Below, piece by piece: positions 1-8,785 of a stretch of DNA of 64,000 nt (positions within the stretch are counted from its first letter, which is position 1; each line of letters begins with the position of its first letter). The translations under genes were made by a program, and so were the position numbers. The stretch comes from Burkholderia catarinensis (GTDB lineage Bacteria; Pseudomonadota; Gammaproteobacteria; Burkholderiales; Burkholderiaceae): assembly GCF_001883705.2 (NCBI RefSeq), contig NZ_MDEQ02000001.1:558001-622000 (forward strand). The letters are read 5' to 3'. The notes below the pieces were generated by a model. The model had not been told where the DNA came from. It saw only the letters and a list, made by a program, of their open reading frames with translations, and did no database searches.

Positions 1-822
1 CCGCCGGTGCGCGAGCGCGAGTTCCGACATGATCGGCTTGCCGGCGATCGGCCGGTACACGACGCCCGGCAGCGACACGCAAGCGGCGAGCGCATCGGGA
101 ATCACGGCGACCCAGCCGTTCACGGACACGCAGGCGAGCACCGCGAGCAAGCCGCCCGGCCGCGCGGCGATCACCGGCGCGAAGCGGCCGCGCCGCGCGA
201 CTTCTAGCGTGCCGCGCTCCTGTTCGGGCACCGCGAAGCGCGCGTCGGCGAGATCGGCCGCGCGCACGGCCGCCATCGACGCATGGCGCGAATCGGCCGG
301 CACGGCCGCGACGAATACGTCGCGCTGCAGCGTGACGATCCGCAGGCCGCCGGGCAGCGGCAGCGGCGGCCGCACGTACGCGAGGTCGAGCCGGCCCGCG
401 TCGAGCTGGTTCGCGACGTCGTCCATCGGCACTTCGCGCAGGTTCAGCTCGATGCGCGGGTGCGCGGCCCGAAACGCGCCGACCGTGCGCTGCAGCGTGC
501 CCGAATAGACGGCGGACGACACGTAGCCGATCTCGATCCGGCCGAGTTCGCCGCGCTCGGCCAGCGCGGCGAGTTCGCGGCCGCGCTGCAGGTGCTCGAA
601 CGCGGCGCTGGCCTCGGCGAGATAGGCCTCGCCGGCCGCGCTCAGCGTGACCGCGCGGCGCGACCGGTGAAAGAGCCGCACGCCGAGCACGCGCTCGGCC
701 TCCTGGATCTGCCGCGTGAGCGCGGGCGGCGCCATGTCGAGCGCTTCGGCCGCGCGGGCGAAATGCAGGTGCTGCGCGACGCTCAGGAACGCGCGCACGT
801 GACGGAATTCGAGCCGGTCCAT
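1..822 (-). CDS. LysR-family transcriptional regulator (3' end cut by window edge)
   Basis: The reading frame starts at an ATG at 822-820 (MDRLEFRHVRAFLSVAQ) and stays open to base 1, giving 274 codons; a full LysR protein has about 300, so only the extreme C-terminus is missing. The N-terminal winged helix-turn-helix is clear (FARAAEALDMAPPALTRQI, then the ERVLGVRLFHR recognition/wing segment), followed by the periplasmic-binding-like effector domain (GELGRIEIGYVSS). It is divergent from the MFS exporter at 923 with a 100-bp gap, the usual arrangement for a LysR that controls its neighbour. Effector unknown. Confidence 0.9.
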   Translation of the reverse strand, partial: MDRLEFRHVRAFLSVAQHLHFARAAEALDMAPPALTRQIQEAERVLGVRLFHRSRRAVTLSAAGEAYLAEASAAFEHLQRGRELAALAERGELGRIEIGYVSSAVYSGTLQRTVGAFRAAHPRIELNLREVPMDDVANQLDAGRLDLAYVRPPLPLPGGLRIVTLQRDVFVAAVPADSRHASMAAVRAADLADARFAVPEQERGTLEVARRGRFAPVIAARPGGLLAVLACVSVNGWVAVIPDALAACVSLPGVVYRPIAGKPIMSELALAHRR

Positions 823-922
823 GATTGCAATTTTCGTCAATAAAACAGCGTCGGAGTATCAATGACAGGCAATACCGGGCAAGCCTAGCATACGGTTCGT
901 TCATCCTGTTCCGGAGTTGCCG

Positions 923-2488
923 ATGTCCCAGCCTTCACCGGCGTCGCGCGCGGGCGCCGCCGCCCCGCGCACGGGCGCCCGAATGCCCGCCGCCGCGACG
1001 CTCGCCGTCGCGTCCGCGACCTGTTCGCTGATCGTGCTCGACACGAACGTGGTCGCCGTGTCGCTGCCGAGCATCGCGCGCAGTTTTCACGCGAGCTTTG
1101 CCGATATCGAATGGGTCGTGAGCGCGTACATGACCGCGTTCGCCGCGTGCCTGCTGCCGGCCGGCGGGCTCGCCGATCGCTTCGGGCGCAAGCGGATGCT
1201 CGGCGCGGGGCTCGCGCTCTTTTTCGTCGCGTCGCTCGGCTGCGGCGTCGCGCCGTCGGCCGGCTGGTTGATCGCCGCGCGGGCGGTGAAGGGTGGCGGC
1301 GCCGCGCTGCTGCTGACGGCCGCGCTCGCCGTGATCGCGAACCGCTTTCCGGACGGGCGCGAACGGGCACGGGCCTGGGCGATCTGGGGCATGTGCATGG
1401 GGATCGCGACGGCCATCGCGCCGCTCGTCGGCGGTGCGATCACGCAATGGATCGGGTGGCGCTGGGTGTTCCTGCTGAACCTGCCCGTCTGCATGCTGCT
1501 GGCGGCCGGCGCGCGCGTCGCGATCGACGAATCGAACGATCCGCATGCGAAACGCGTGGATGCGGCCGGCAGCCTGCTGTTCGGCGCGGCGCTCGCGTGC
1601 GCGATCGCGGCGCTGATCGGCGCGCCGTCACACGGCTGGCTGTCGGCCGCGACGCTCGGCCGGCTCGCGCTCGCCGCCGCGCTGTTTGCGGGGTTCATCG
1701 GCGCGGAGCGCTGGCAGGCGCGGCCGATGATCGATCTCGCGCTGTTCCGCCAGCCGCGCTTCGTCGGCGCCGTGCTCGCGATGTTCGGCTATGCGGCGTG
1801 CGCGCAGGTGATGATGACGTTCCTGCCGCTGTACCTGCAGAACGCATTCGGGATGTCGGCGATCGACGCGGGGCTCGGGATGCTGCCGTTCGCGTTCGCG
1901 ATGATCGCCGGCCCGTCGCTCGGCGCGGCGCTGGCCGCGCGCGTGTCGTCCGGCGGCGTGCTGGCGGGCGGGCTCGCGCTGATCGGCGCGGGCAACCTCG
2001 CGACCGCGGCGCTGACGGCCAGCGGCGATTACCGGCTCGTCGCGATCGGCATGTTCGTGACGGGCTGCGGTGCGGGCATCATGAACGGCGACACGCAGAA
2101 GGCGATCATGGCCTGCGTGCCGCCGAATCGCACGGGCATGGCGTCGGGTATCAGCACGACGACGCGCTTCTCGGCGATCGTGACGGCAGTCGGCGTGCTC
2201 GGCGCGGTGCTGGCGGCGAGCACGCACGCGCGGCTCGATCGCCTGCTGTCCGCCGCGCCCGGCCTGCGCGCGTTCGCCGATGCGCCGTTCATGTCGAGCC
2301 TGCTGGCCGGCGACCTGGCGCAGGCGCTCGACCGCGTGCCGCCGTCGGCCGCCACCGCGCTTGCGCAGGTGGCGCCCGTCGCGTTCGCGAGCGGCTTCGC
2401 CGACGCGCTGACGGTGAGCGGCGTGCTTGCGCTCGGCGCGGCGATCGTTGCATACAAGTTGCTTGCGCAACCGATGCGTGACGCGTGA
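923..2488 (+). CDS. MFS drug exporter, DHA2 (EmrB/QacA) type
   Basis: A 521-residue integral membrane protein. The first helix carries the LDTNVVAVSLPSIARSF segment typical of 14-helix DHA2 exporters, followed by the motif A loop GGLADRFGRKRMLG between helices 2 and 3; length and hydrophobicity fit 14 transmembrane segments. The expected role is proton-coupled efflux of a drug or metabolite across the inner membrane; the substrate cannot be read from the sequence. The ATG at 923 has a GGAG about 6-7 bases upstream; an in-frame TTG at 917 is less likely. It is probably controlled by the divergent LysR gene. Its last 103 codons and downstream DNA recur at 13350-13781. Confidence 0.88.
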   Translation: MSQPSPASRAGAAAPRTGARMPAAATLAVASATCSLIVLDTNVVAVSLPSIARSFHASFADIEWVVSAYMTAFAACLLPAGGLADRFGRKRMLGAGLALFFVASLGCGVAPSAGWLIAARAVKGGGAALLLTAALAVIANRFPDGRERARAWAIWGMCMGIATAIAPLVGGAITQWIGWRWVFLLNLPVCMLLAAGARVAIDESNDPHAKRVDAAGSLLFGAALACAIAALIGAPSHGWLSAATLGRLALAAALFAGFIGAERWQARPMIDLALFRQPRFVGAVLAMFGYAACAQVMMTFLPLYLQNAFGMSAIDAGLGMLPFAFAMIAGPSLGAALAARVSSGGVLAGGLALIGAGNLATAALTASGDYRLVAIGMFVTGCGAGIMNGDTQKAIMACVPPNRTGMASGISTTTRFSAIVTAVGVLGAVLAASTHARLDRLLSAAPGLRAFADAPFMSSLLAGDLAQALDRVPPSAATALAQVAPVAFASGFADALTVSGVLALGAAIVAYKLLAQPMRDA

Positions 2489-2609
2489 TGAGGTGTTCCG
2501 GCGGGTTACGCACGCGCTGCGCATCGGGCGCGATCCGGCGGAACCATCAAGCTCGCGCGTTCCGGTTTCACGCGGCGTATGCAAGATGTCATCGACGAAC
2601 GGTATTCTG
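2178..2609. repeat. 432-bp direct repeat, copy 1 (MFS 3' end plus downstream DNA)
   Basis: Bases 2178-2609 align without gaps to 13350-13781 at a constant offset of 11172. The copies are not identical: I estimate about 93-95 percent identity by eye. Copy 1 contains the intact 3' end of the exporter, its TGA, and the first codons of a second frame (ATG at 2586, MSSTNGIL). Beyond 2609 the copies diverge. A second, weaker similarity of about 29 bases links 2625-2653 with 14505-14533, so copy 1 looks like a shortened version of the 13350-14533 segment. Confidence 0.85.
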
Positions 2610-2670
2610 CCGACCCGGGCACGGCCGGGTAAATCAGGCGGGTCTGACAACCGGAGCGCATCGGGAAGCG

Positions 2671-3621
2671 TCACGGTAACTTGCGCGGGCGCATTTCATC
2701 GAGACCGTCGGTCGACGATCCGGTTGTGTTCGAATCCGCAGGGGACGTATCGACCTGCACGGCATCGCGCGCCGGACCGGAATCGCGCGCGACGTCGCCC
2801 GGACACGCCCCGACGTGCACCGTGCGGGTGTCGGCTTCAGGATTGCCGTCGTCGCCGATCAGCGAGAAGGTGACGCGCGCGGCCGCGCCGGGGGAGGCCT
2901 GCCACGCGCCGAACGCGACGGTCGTACGGGAAAACGGCGCGATCATGTCGGGAACCGCCTGCTTCACGGTATCGTCCAGCGCGACCTGCACCGCGCCGAT
3001 CGTCGCGTAATACGGCGTGGGATTGTCGATCGTCAGCGCGAGCCCGCGGCGCGCGGGCGCGAGCGACAGCACGAGTTTCCGCAGCCGGCCCACGCCCGGA
3101 TCGGCGAGGCCGGCCGGGCGCACGAACAGCTTGATCTGGGTGCGCATCGTGACGGTCACGGTCTGTCCGTCCTGTCCCCAATCCTTCGGCGTGGCGGGGA
3201 TCTCGTACAGGTTGAGCCAGCGCAGCGATTCGCGGTCGGTCGGCAGCGGCTCGCCGGCATTGATCAGCCGCAGGCTCGTCTGGTCGTGCGGCGCCATGCG
3301 GAAGATCGGCGGCAACGCGACGACTGGCGCGTCCGACGATTGCGGCACCGACCGGATGTCGCCATCGTCCACCCAGGCCTGGACGAGCACGGGGTACGTG
3401 TTCAGGTTGTAGAGCTGGACCGACTGTTCGGTCGCGTCGGCGGCGAAGACGATGCGCGAGACTTCCGGCGTCACGCCCGCGAGCGCGGGGGCGATTGCGC
3501 CGACGCACAGCGCGGCGCACGCGATGCGGCGGCCGGCCCGTTGCGCGCGCGATGCCCATCCCCATGCACCGCGCAAACGGGCCGACACGGCGGCCGCGCC
3601 CTGTCGAACGTCATTGCACAC
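2671..3621 (-). CDS. Periplasmic pilus-assembly chaperone (second of the operon)
   Basis: A 316-residue PapD/FimC-type chaperone. A long N-terminal segment (arginine-rich, then IACAALCVGAIAPALAG) acts as the signal peptide. The mature protein begins VTPEVSRIVFAADATEQSV and has the domain-1 LPPIFRMAPHDQTSLRLI strand and a short F1-G1 region (LNLYEIPATPK), as in FGS-type chaperones. It should donate a G1 strand to subunits in the periplasm. It is the last gene of the leftward pilus operon; its start overlaps the adhesin stop by 11 bases. It is oddly long: about 50 C-terminal residues rich in Asp, Ser, Thr and Pro extend beyond the usual immunoglobulin-like domain 2. It may serve the adjacent tip adhesin specifically (inference). 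Confidence 0.87.
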   Translation of the reverse strand: MCNDVRQGAAAVSARLRGAWGWASRAQRAGRRIACAALCVGAIAPALAGVTPEVSRIVFAADATEQSVQLYNLNTYPVLVQAWVDDGDIRSVPQSSDAPVVALPPIFRMAPHDQTSLRLINAGEPLPTDRESLRWLNLYEIPATPKDWGQDGQTVTVTMRTQIKLFVRPAGLADPGVGRLRKLVLSLAPARRGLALTIDNPTPYYATIGAVQVALDDTVKQAVPDMIAPFSRTTVAFGAWQASPGAAARVTFSLIGDDGNPEADTRTVHVGACPGDVARDSGPARDAVQVDTSPADSNTTGSSTDGLDEMRPRKLP

Positions 3622-5035
3622 GGACGATCACCTGCGCGGTGGCGTTGTAGCGGCCCGCCGTCACCGGCGTCGAACCCGGTGCGAACGCCTTGAAGGTCGC
3701 GTTGATGACGCGCGTGTAGCGCGTCTGCCCGTTGACGGTCGATTCGGCCGTCGCGTCGTTCAGCACGGGGTCCCAGCCGTCCGCGGCGCCGCCGGTCGTC
3801 ACGTACTGGTTGCTCAGGAAATTCAGCGCGGCGCCGCCCGGCCGCGACAGCGCGACGCCGACGCCGGTCGCGACGCCCGGGTCGGTGCCATAGCCGTTCG
3901 ACAGCAGGTACGTGACGCCGCTGCCCGAGGTCTTCAGCCCCGCGTTGATCGCCTGCTGGACGTTCGCCGGCGGCGCGAGGAGCCCGAGCGCGGTCTGGTT
4001 GGCCGCCGTTCCGCTGACGAAGGCGCTCATGCCGCTCGGCGTCGCGCTCTGGCATTCGATCCGCACCGTGATCGGCCATTGCCGGGAGCCGCCTTGCGTC
4101 AGCTCGCTGATCGACATCGTCGGAAACAGGATCATCGGCGTCGTATTGGTGACCGCGCAAGTCGCGGCGCGCCGCACGGTGATGTTGCCGTACGGATTGA
4201 TCGCGGCCGGCCAGTCGCCGTACCAGCCCGAATAATTGGTCGCGGAATCGGCGCCGACGAACAGGCCGCTGGAAGGAATCGTGCCGGATGCGCCGCCGCG
4301 AAACGCGTTGTACGCGAACGGCTGCGATTCGGCCCACGCGCCCGTCGACCGGTTGCCGCCGTTCGGGCACGTGCTGCACTTGAACAGCTCGACCTTGTAC
4401 GCGCTGAAGTTCTTGGCCTTGACGAGGAACCAGCCCTGGCTGTCGACGTCGAGGCCGGTCAGCGGCCGGGCCTGCCAGTAGCGTGTCGCGGTCTGCCCGG
4501 TCGTCGCGTTCGTGACGCGGAACACGACGCCGGCATACCGCGACTGGTACGTGCCCGGGATGCCCGAGACGGCGCTGACGTCGTTGCCGCCGGCGCTCGC
4601 GTTGTCGCCGTTGGTCGCGAAGTACTCGAACATCGTGCCGGCGGAATCGGGCGAGCAGCGGTACAGCACCTGCTCGGGGCTGTAGCTGCCGGTGCCGTTC
4701 GCGCCGAGGTTGTAGACCGGCGAGACGAGACTGGCGATCAGCGTGCCTTCCGGGACGAACGACGACGTATCGACGTTGATCGTCATCTTGTATGCGCCGG
4801 CGCCCGCCGTGTCGGGTGCGCCGGCCCAGGGCCGCGCGATCGTGCCCGGGGCGGTGTAGTACGCGGAATTGACGTTGGTGGTCAGCCCGGTGATCCTGAA
4901 GCAGCCGCGGGACGTGGACTGCGCGCGGGCGGGCGAGATGCCGATCGCGAGTGCCGCGATCGCCAGCGCGGCGAGCAGCGCGCCACGATATCGCCGCGTG
5001 ACGGATCGGCCACCTTCGGTCGAACGGTACGGCAT
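3611..5035 (-). CDS. Fimbrial tip adhesin / minor pilin
   Basis: A 474-residue secreted protein. The ATG at 5035 is chosen because an AGGAG lies 8 bases upstream. Signal peptide: arginines, then ALLAALAIAALAIGISPARA before QSTSRGC. The N-terminal two thirds (to about residue 290) resembles no family I can name and would be the receptor-binding part. From about residue 300 (AATCAVTNTTPMILFPTMS) a type-1-fimbrial pilin domain with the usual early Cys pair runs to the C-terminus (STPVTAGRYNATAQVIVRVQ), which provides the donor-strand groove. Position after the usher and before a second chaperone is typical of a tip adhesin. Ligand unknown. Confidence 0.82.
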   Translation of the reverse strand: MPYRSTEGGRSVTRRYRGALLAALAIAALAIGISPARAQSTSRGCFRITGLTTNVNSAYYTAPGTIARPWAGAPDTAGAGAYKMTINVDTSSFVPEGTLIASLVSPVYNLGANGTGSYSPEQVLYRCSPDSAGTMFEYFATNGDNASAGGNDVSAVSGIPGTYQSRYAGVVFRVTNATTGQTATRYWQARPLTGLDVDSQGWFLVKAKNFSAYKVELFKCSTCPNGGNRSTGAWAESQPFAYNAFRGGASGTIPSSGLFVGADSATNYSGWYGDWPAAINPYGNITVRRAATCAVTNTTPMILFPTMSISELTQGGSRQWPITVRIECQSATPSGMSAFVSGTAANQTALGLLAPPANVQQAINAGLKTSGSGVTYLLSNGYGTDPGVATGVGVALSRPGGAALNFLSNQYVTTGGAADGWDPVLNDATAESTVNGQTRYTRVINATFKAFAPGSTPVTAGRYNATAQVIVRVQ

Positions 5036-5130
5036 GAATGACACTCCTCTTGAGGTCGATCGCGACATGCGTCGCGACCGGTTTCGATGAACGCCACGCG
5101 GGGGCGAGCGGCGGTGGTCCGCGCAGCCGG

Positions 5131-7923
5131 TCATTTCAGCGCGAGCGGCAGGCATCGCGCGCGGATGCGCACGATCGGCGCTTTCGCCGCCGCCGGCGCG
5201 GGCAGGTCGTAGCGCATCGCGCACTCGTCCTCGCGCCGCTTGCCCCAGCGGACCCTGACCGTGCCGTGCGCCGACGGCACGCGCGCATACGCGAGCCCGC
5301 CTTGCCCGACCACGCCGATCGACGTGCCCTTGCCGTCCAGCACGTTCGCGCCCAGCGGCAGCCGTTCGCCGTCGGGGCGCGCGCCCTGGATCAGGACCGC
5401 ATGGCCGGTCAGCGTCGCGAACTTGAGCAGCACGGCCGAGCCCGCATACGGCGCGACCCGTACCTGGTTGCCGGTCAGTTCGGTGTCGCGATCGATGCCT
5501 TGCGTGTCGAGCGCGACGTCCGTGTAGCGGTAGGGCGTGAGCGACGGCACGATCGCGTAGCCGAAGCGGTCGACGCGCGCGCCCATCCCGCTGCGCACGG
5601 TCGCGCCGCGCGCACCCTTGGCCTCGACGATGCCGAACGTATCGCCGAGATACGGCCCGAGCGTGACGCCGCCGCGGTGCGCGACGATCGCGCCGCGCGC
5701 GGTGGCGCCTGCCTGCCAGAAATGATCGCCGTTCGAATAGCTCGCGCCCGTCGTGATCATCGACAGGTTCTTCTGCAGGTTGCCGCTGTAAGTGCGCGCG
5801 CCGTTGCGCGTTTCGCCTGACAGGCTGAGGCCGTAGCTGAGCGTCTGCGCTCGGTCGGCAATGCCGCTGAGCGATGCCTGGTACGACGTGCCCTGGTCGT
5901 TGCCGTGCGACACGCTGCCCGACAGCGAGGCGGTGCGCGGCCCCGACCCGAGCGGGATCGAGACGGTCAGCATCAGCACGTTGCTCGTCCGCATGTCCGC
6001 GCCCGCCCGCCCGTAGCCGGGCAGCAGGTTCTGCATCGGCCCGCTGTCCGGCGCGACGACGGTGGCCGTCTTCTGCCGGACGAACGACAGGTTGTAGCTG
6101 ATCGACCGGTAGTGGTTGTTGTAGCTGAGCTGGACCTGCGTGTCGTGCGGCCGCGATTCGTAGTAGCTGCTGGTCGTGGCGGACAGCGACAGCGCGCCGT
6201 ACTTGCCGAAATCCTGGTTCACGTTGAGCGTGAACTGCTCGCGCTGCTGGTAGGTCGACGACGCCCAGGTTTCGCCGCGTCGGTACGCTTCGCGCGCGCT
6301 GAGCGCGTCGATGAACTCGCGATAGCCTTTCGTCGAATAGCGATATCCGGCCAGCGAGAAGGTCGTCTGGGTCGGCGTGAAGGTGTGGCTGTACGTAATG
6401 GAACTCATCCAGCCGTTCAGCCAGCCGCCCTGCGCGTTGCGCGCGTGGGACCAGGTCGTGTTCCAGCCGAACGCGCCGATCCGCGTGCCGAGCACGGCGC
6501 CGGCCAGCACCGACTGGTAGTCGGGCGAGACGCGCACGGCGCCGTTGGCCGTCAGCGAATTGGTCAGGCCGCGCTGATAGGTCAGGTCGGCGAATTTCGC
6601 GTGAGAGCCTTCGATCTGCCGCACCTGGCCGAGCGTGACGCTGTAGTGGGACACGCCGGGGCGCATCGAATTCGGCACCGCGGAGAACGGCACCGTGAAG
6701 CGCGACACCTGGCCGTTCGCCTCGTGCACCTCGACGTCGAGATCGCCCTGGTAGCTGGTCGGGTTCAGGTCCGTGATCCGGAACGGGCCGGGGGCGACCG
6801 TCGTCTGGTAAATCACGTGGCCGTTCTGGTTCACGACGACGCGCGCGTTGGTCTGCGCGACGCCGTTGACGACCGGCGCATAGCCGCGCATCGCGTCGGG
6901 CAGCATGCGATCGTCGGATTCCAGGCGCACGCCCGTATACCCGACCGTGCTGAACAGGCTGCCGCTTGTGAAGCTCTGGCCGACGGTGAGCTGGCTGCGC
7001 AGGCCGATCAGCGGCCGTTCCGCGTAGGTACGGATATTGTTCCAGCGGCTGATGCTGTTGCCGGTGCCGCCGTTGTAGGTGAACGAAGACTGCTGGCGTA
7101 CATGCCACAGGCCGACGTTCACGCCGGCATTGAGCCCCGTGTAGACTGAATTCGCGCGCACGCCGTATGCCGACGAAGTGTAGTAGCTCGCGTCGTAGTT
7201 CACGTACGCGGCGGTTTCACCCGCGTCCAGCGACGCGGGATCGACCGCGCCGCGTGGCGCGACCTTCATCTCGAGCTGCGGGACGCTGAGGTCGAGCCGC
7301 AGGCGCGACAGGTCGAAGGTGGTCTGCGCGCCCGGCACGCGCCGCGTCAGCGGGCCGCAGAATGCCGGCGATGCGTCCGCCGGGGGCGCGTCCGCGTGAT
7401 CCGGTGCCGTCTCGGGTGAGGACGGCGTGCCGTCGGGTGCATCCTGCCCGGGCGCGGCGTGCGGCTGGCGTGCGTGCGCGGTGTCGCGCAGCAGTACGCC
7501 CGCGGACGTCAGCAGCGCATCGCTCAGGCACGGGTACAGCGCGCCGTCATCGGCGTTGCGGAACGTGATGTCGCGCCGCGAAACGAAGCGATCGTTCACG
7601 TACAGGTCGACCTGGTAGCGCCCGGGATCGGCGGCATGCGTGCGGTTGAAGCGCTCGATGTTCGCGACGCCGAGCGGTGTACCCAGCAGCAACCGGCTGT
7701 CGAAGTTGTACGCGAGCGCGGTCGCGCCGTCGGCCTCGCGGCCGACTGGCGCAGCCGTGAGCGCGTGGGCGGGCGTCGCGAAGCCGAGCGCGACGACGAG
7801 CAGCGACAGGTGTGCGTAGCAGAGTGCTTCGCCGGCCGGAGAGGTTGCGCGGACGGACGCGGCGCGAGGTCCGGGGCGGCGGGCGTGTCGGGCGTTTCCG
7901 GCGTCTCGATGGGCCCGCGTCAT
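5131..7923 (-). CDS. Outer-membrane usher, FimD/PapC family
   Basis: A 930-residue usher that would form the outer-membrane pore through which pilin-chaperone complexes are polymerised. Visible parts: signal region, N-terminal domain starting near YNFDSRLLLG with the segment YQVDLYVNDRFVSRRDITF, conserved CGPLTRRVPGAQTTFDLS, the long beta-barrel with the plug region, and the C-terminal domains ending with a Cys pair (RREDECAMRYD and RARCLPLALK). Length is at the family upper range of 800-930. The ATG overlaps the last bases of the upstream chaperone gene (7920-7923), so the two are translationally coupled. A proline/alanine/aspartate-rich insert of about 30 residues lies near residues 160-190. 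Confidence 0.93.
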   Translation of the reverse strand: MTRAHRDAGNARHARRPGPRAASVRATSPAGEALCYAHLSLLVVALGFATPAHALTAAPVGREADGATALAYNFDSRLLLGTPLGVANIERFNRTHAADPGRYQVDLYVNDRFVSRRDITFRNADDGALYPCLSDALLTSAGVLLRDTAHARQPHAAPGQDAPDGTPSSPETAPDHADAPPADASPAFCGPLTRRVPGAQTTFDLSRLRLDLSVPQLEMKVAPRGAVDPASLDAGETAAYVNYDASYYTSSAYGVRANSVYTGLNAGVNVGLWHVRQQSSFTYNGGTGNSISRWNNIRTYAERPLIGLRSQLTVGQSFTSGSLFSTVGYTGVRLESDDRMLPDAMRGYAPVVNGVAQTNARVVVNQNGHVIYQTTVAPGPFRITDLNPTSYQGDLDVEVHEANGQVSRFTVPFSAVPNSMRPGVSHYSVTLGQVRQIEGSHAKFADLTYQRGLTNSLTANGAVRVSPDYQSVLAGAVLGTRIGAFGWNTTWSHARNAQGGWLNGWMSSITYSHTFTPTQTTFSLAGYRYSTKGYREFIDALSAREAYRRGETWASSTYQQREQFTLNVNQDFGKYGALSLSATTSSYYESRPHDTQVQLSYNNHYRSISYNLSFVRQKTATVVAPDSGPMQNLLPGYGRAGADMRTSNVLMLTVSIPLGSGPRTASLSGSVSHGNDQGTSYQASLSGIADRAQTLSYGLSLSGETRNGARTYSGNLQKNLSMITTGASYSNGDHFWQAGATARGAIVAHRGGVTLGPYLGDTFGIVEAKGARGATVRSGMGARVDRFGYAIVPSLTPYRYTDVALDTQGIDRDTELTGNQVRVAPYAGSAVLLKFATLTGHAVLIQGARPDGERLPLGANVLDGKGTSIGVVGQGGLAYARVPSAHGTVRVRWGKRREDECAMRYDLPAPAAAKAPIVRIRARCLPLALK

Positions 7924-8678
7924 TTATCGGGGCCGCCGGTCGAGCGGTATTCGTGCGTGTCGATCGCGCCGTAGTCGTTGACGTAGCGAATCGTGATCTT
8001 CGCCGCGTCGGGGCCGGGCAGGCAGGCGCCGTTCAGCATCCAGCGCGCGCTCGAGCGCGGCGCGACCATGTCCGCGGTGAACGTGGCGACCTGCGTGCCG
8101 CACGTGGCGCTGCCGCCGAGGACCGACACGAAATAGCCGGTGGGGTTGTCCAGCACGACGCGCGTCTTGTCGTCGTGCCGGTCGAGACGCAGCACGAGCT
8201 TGTCCGGCGCCGTTTCCGGCGAGCCTTCGATCGTCGCGGGACGATAGAACACCTTGATCCGGTTGCGCAGCATCACCAGCATCCGGTTCTGGTTCGCGTA
8301 GGCCGCGTCCAGCGACGGAATCTGCAGGCTGTTGAGATAGAAGATCGATTCGCGATCCTGAGGAAGATCGCGGCCGACGAAGATCAGCCGGGCCGTCTGC
8401 CCGGTCTTCGGTTCGATCCGGAAGATCGGCGGGTTGACCAGGAACGGCGCGTCGGCGGTATCGGGCGTCGATTCCGCGTCGCCGGCGTCGACCCAGACCT
8501 GCATGACGCTCGGGGAATCGTCCGGGTTCGTGAACTGGAGGTTCTGTTCTTTCGCGTTGCCTGCGAAGATCACGCGCGTATTGGTCATCACGACGCTGGC
8601 GGCGGCAAGGCTTGCGTGGCAAGCGCAAATCGCCAGCAGCGCCGAGCCGAGCACATTCAGAGTGTGCGGTCGGTTCAT
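7920..8678 (-). CDS. Periplasmic pilus-assembly chaperone (first of the operon)
   Basis: A 252-residue PapD-like protein. Signal peptide MNRPHTLNVLGSALLAICAC with cleavage near SLAAA. The mature part has the signature domain-1 strands (VVMTNTRVIFAGNAKEQNL, LVNPPIFRIEPKTGQTARL) and the family motif DRESIFYLNSLQIPS, followed by two Cys that can form a domain-2 disulfide. It would fold and cap the major pilin and deliver it to the usher. It lies 107 bases downstream of the pilin and overlaps the usher start by 4 bases (ATGA). Confidence 0.93.
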   Translation of the reverse strand: MNRPHTLNVLGSALLAICACHASLAAASVVMTNTRVIFAGNAKEQNLQFTNPDDSPSVMQVWVDAGDAESTPDTADAPFLVNPPIFRIEPKTGQTARLIFVGRDLPQDRESIFYLNSLQIPSLDAAYANQNRMLVMLRNRIKVFYRPATIEGSPETAPDKLVLRLDRHDDKTRVVLDNPTGYFVSVLGGSATCGTQVATFTADMVAPRSSARWMLNGACLPGPDAAKITIRYVNDYGAIDTHEYRSTGGPDK

Positions 8679-8727
8679 CGGCTTCCCCGGGTGGTGGTCT
8701 GGTTTTGGTCTGTTCTGGAGGGTGAGG

Positions 8728-8779
8728 GACGCGGCGGCTTCGCACGAGGTTCCGAGGCAGGAGGGCGAAGTGCCGCGTC
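8728..8779 (-). promoter_or_regulatory. Stem-loop between pilin and chaperone genes
   Basis: An imperfect inverted repeat pairs 8728-8735 (GACGCGGC) with 8772-8779 and 8738-8743 (CTTCGC) with 8765-8770, separated by a small internal loop, with a 21-base apical loop. It starts just downstream of the pilin stop codon on the transcribed strand. No U-tract follows, so it is more likely an attenuator or mRNA-stabilising hairpin that makes pilin more abundant than the chaperone and usher, as is usual in pilus operons (inference). Confidence 0.5.
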
Positions 8780-8785
8780 GGGTGA

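Noticed and set aside
3611-7108. A 1165-codon minus-strand frame covering the adhesin and half of the usher
   Set aside because: Its first two thirds are out of frame with the usher and rich in Arg/Ala. Only the part from 5035 has a signal peptide and a ribosome-binding site.
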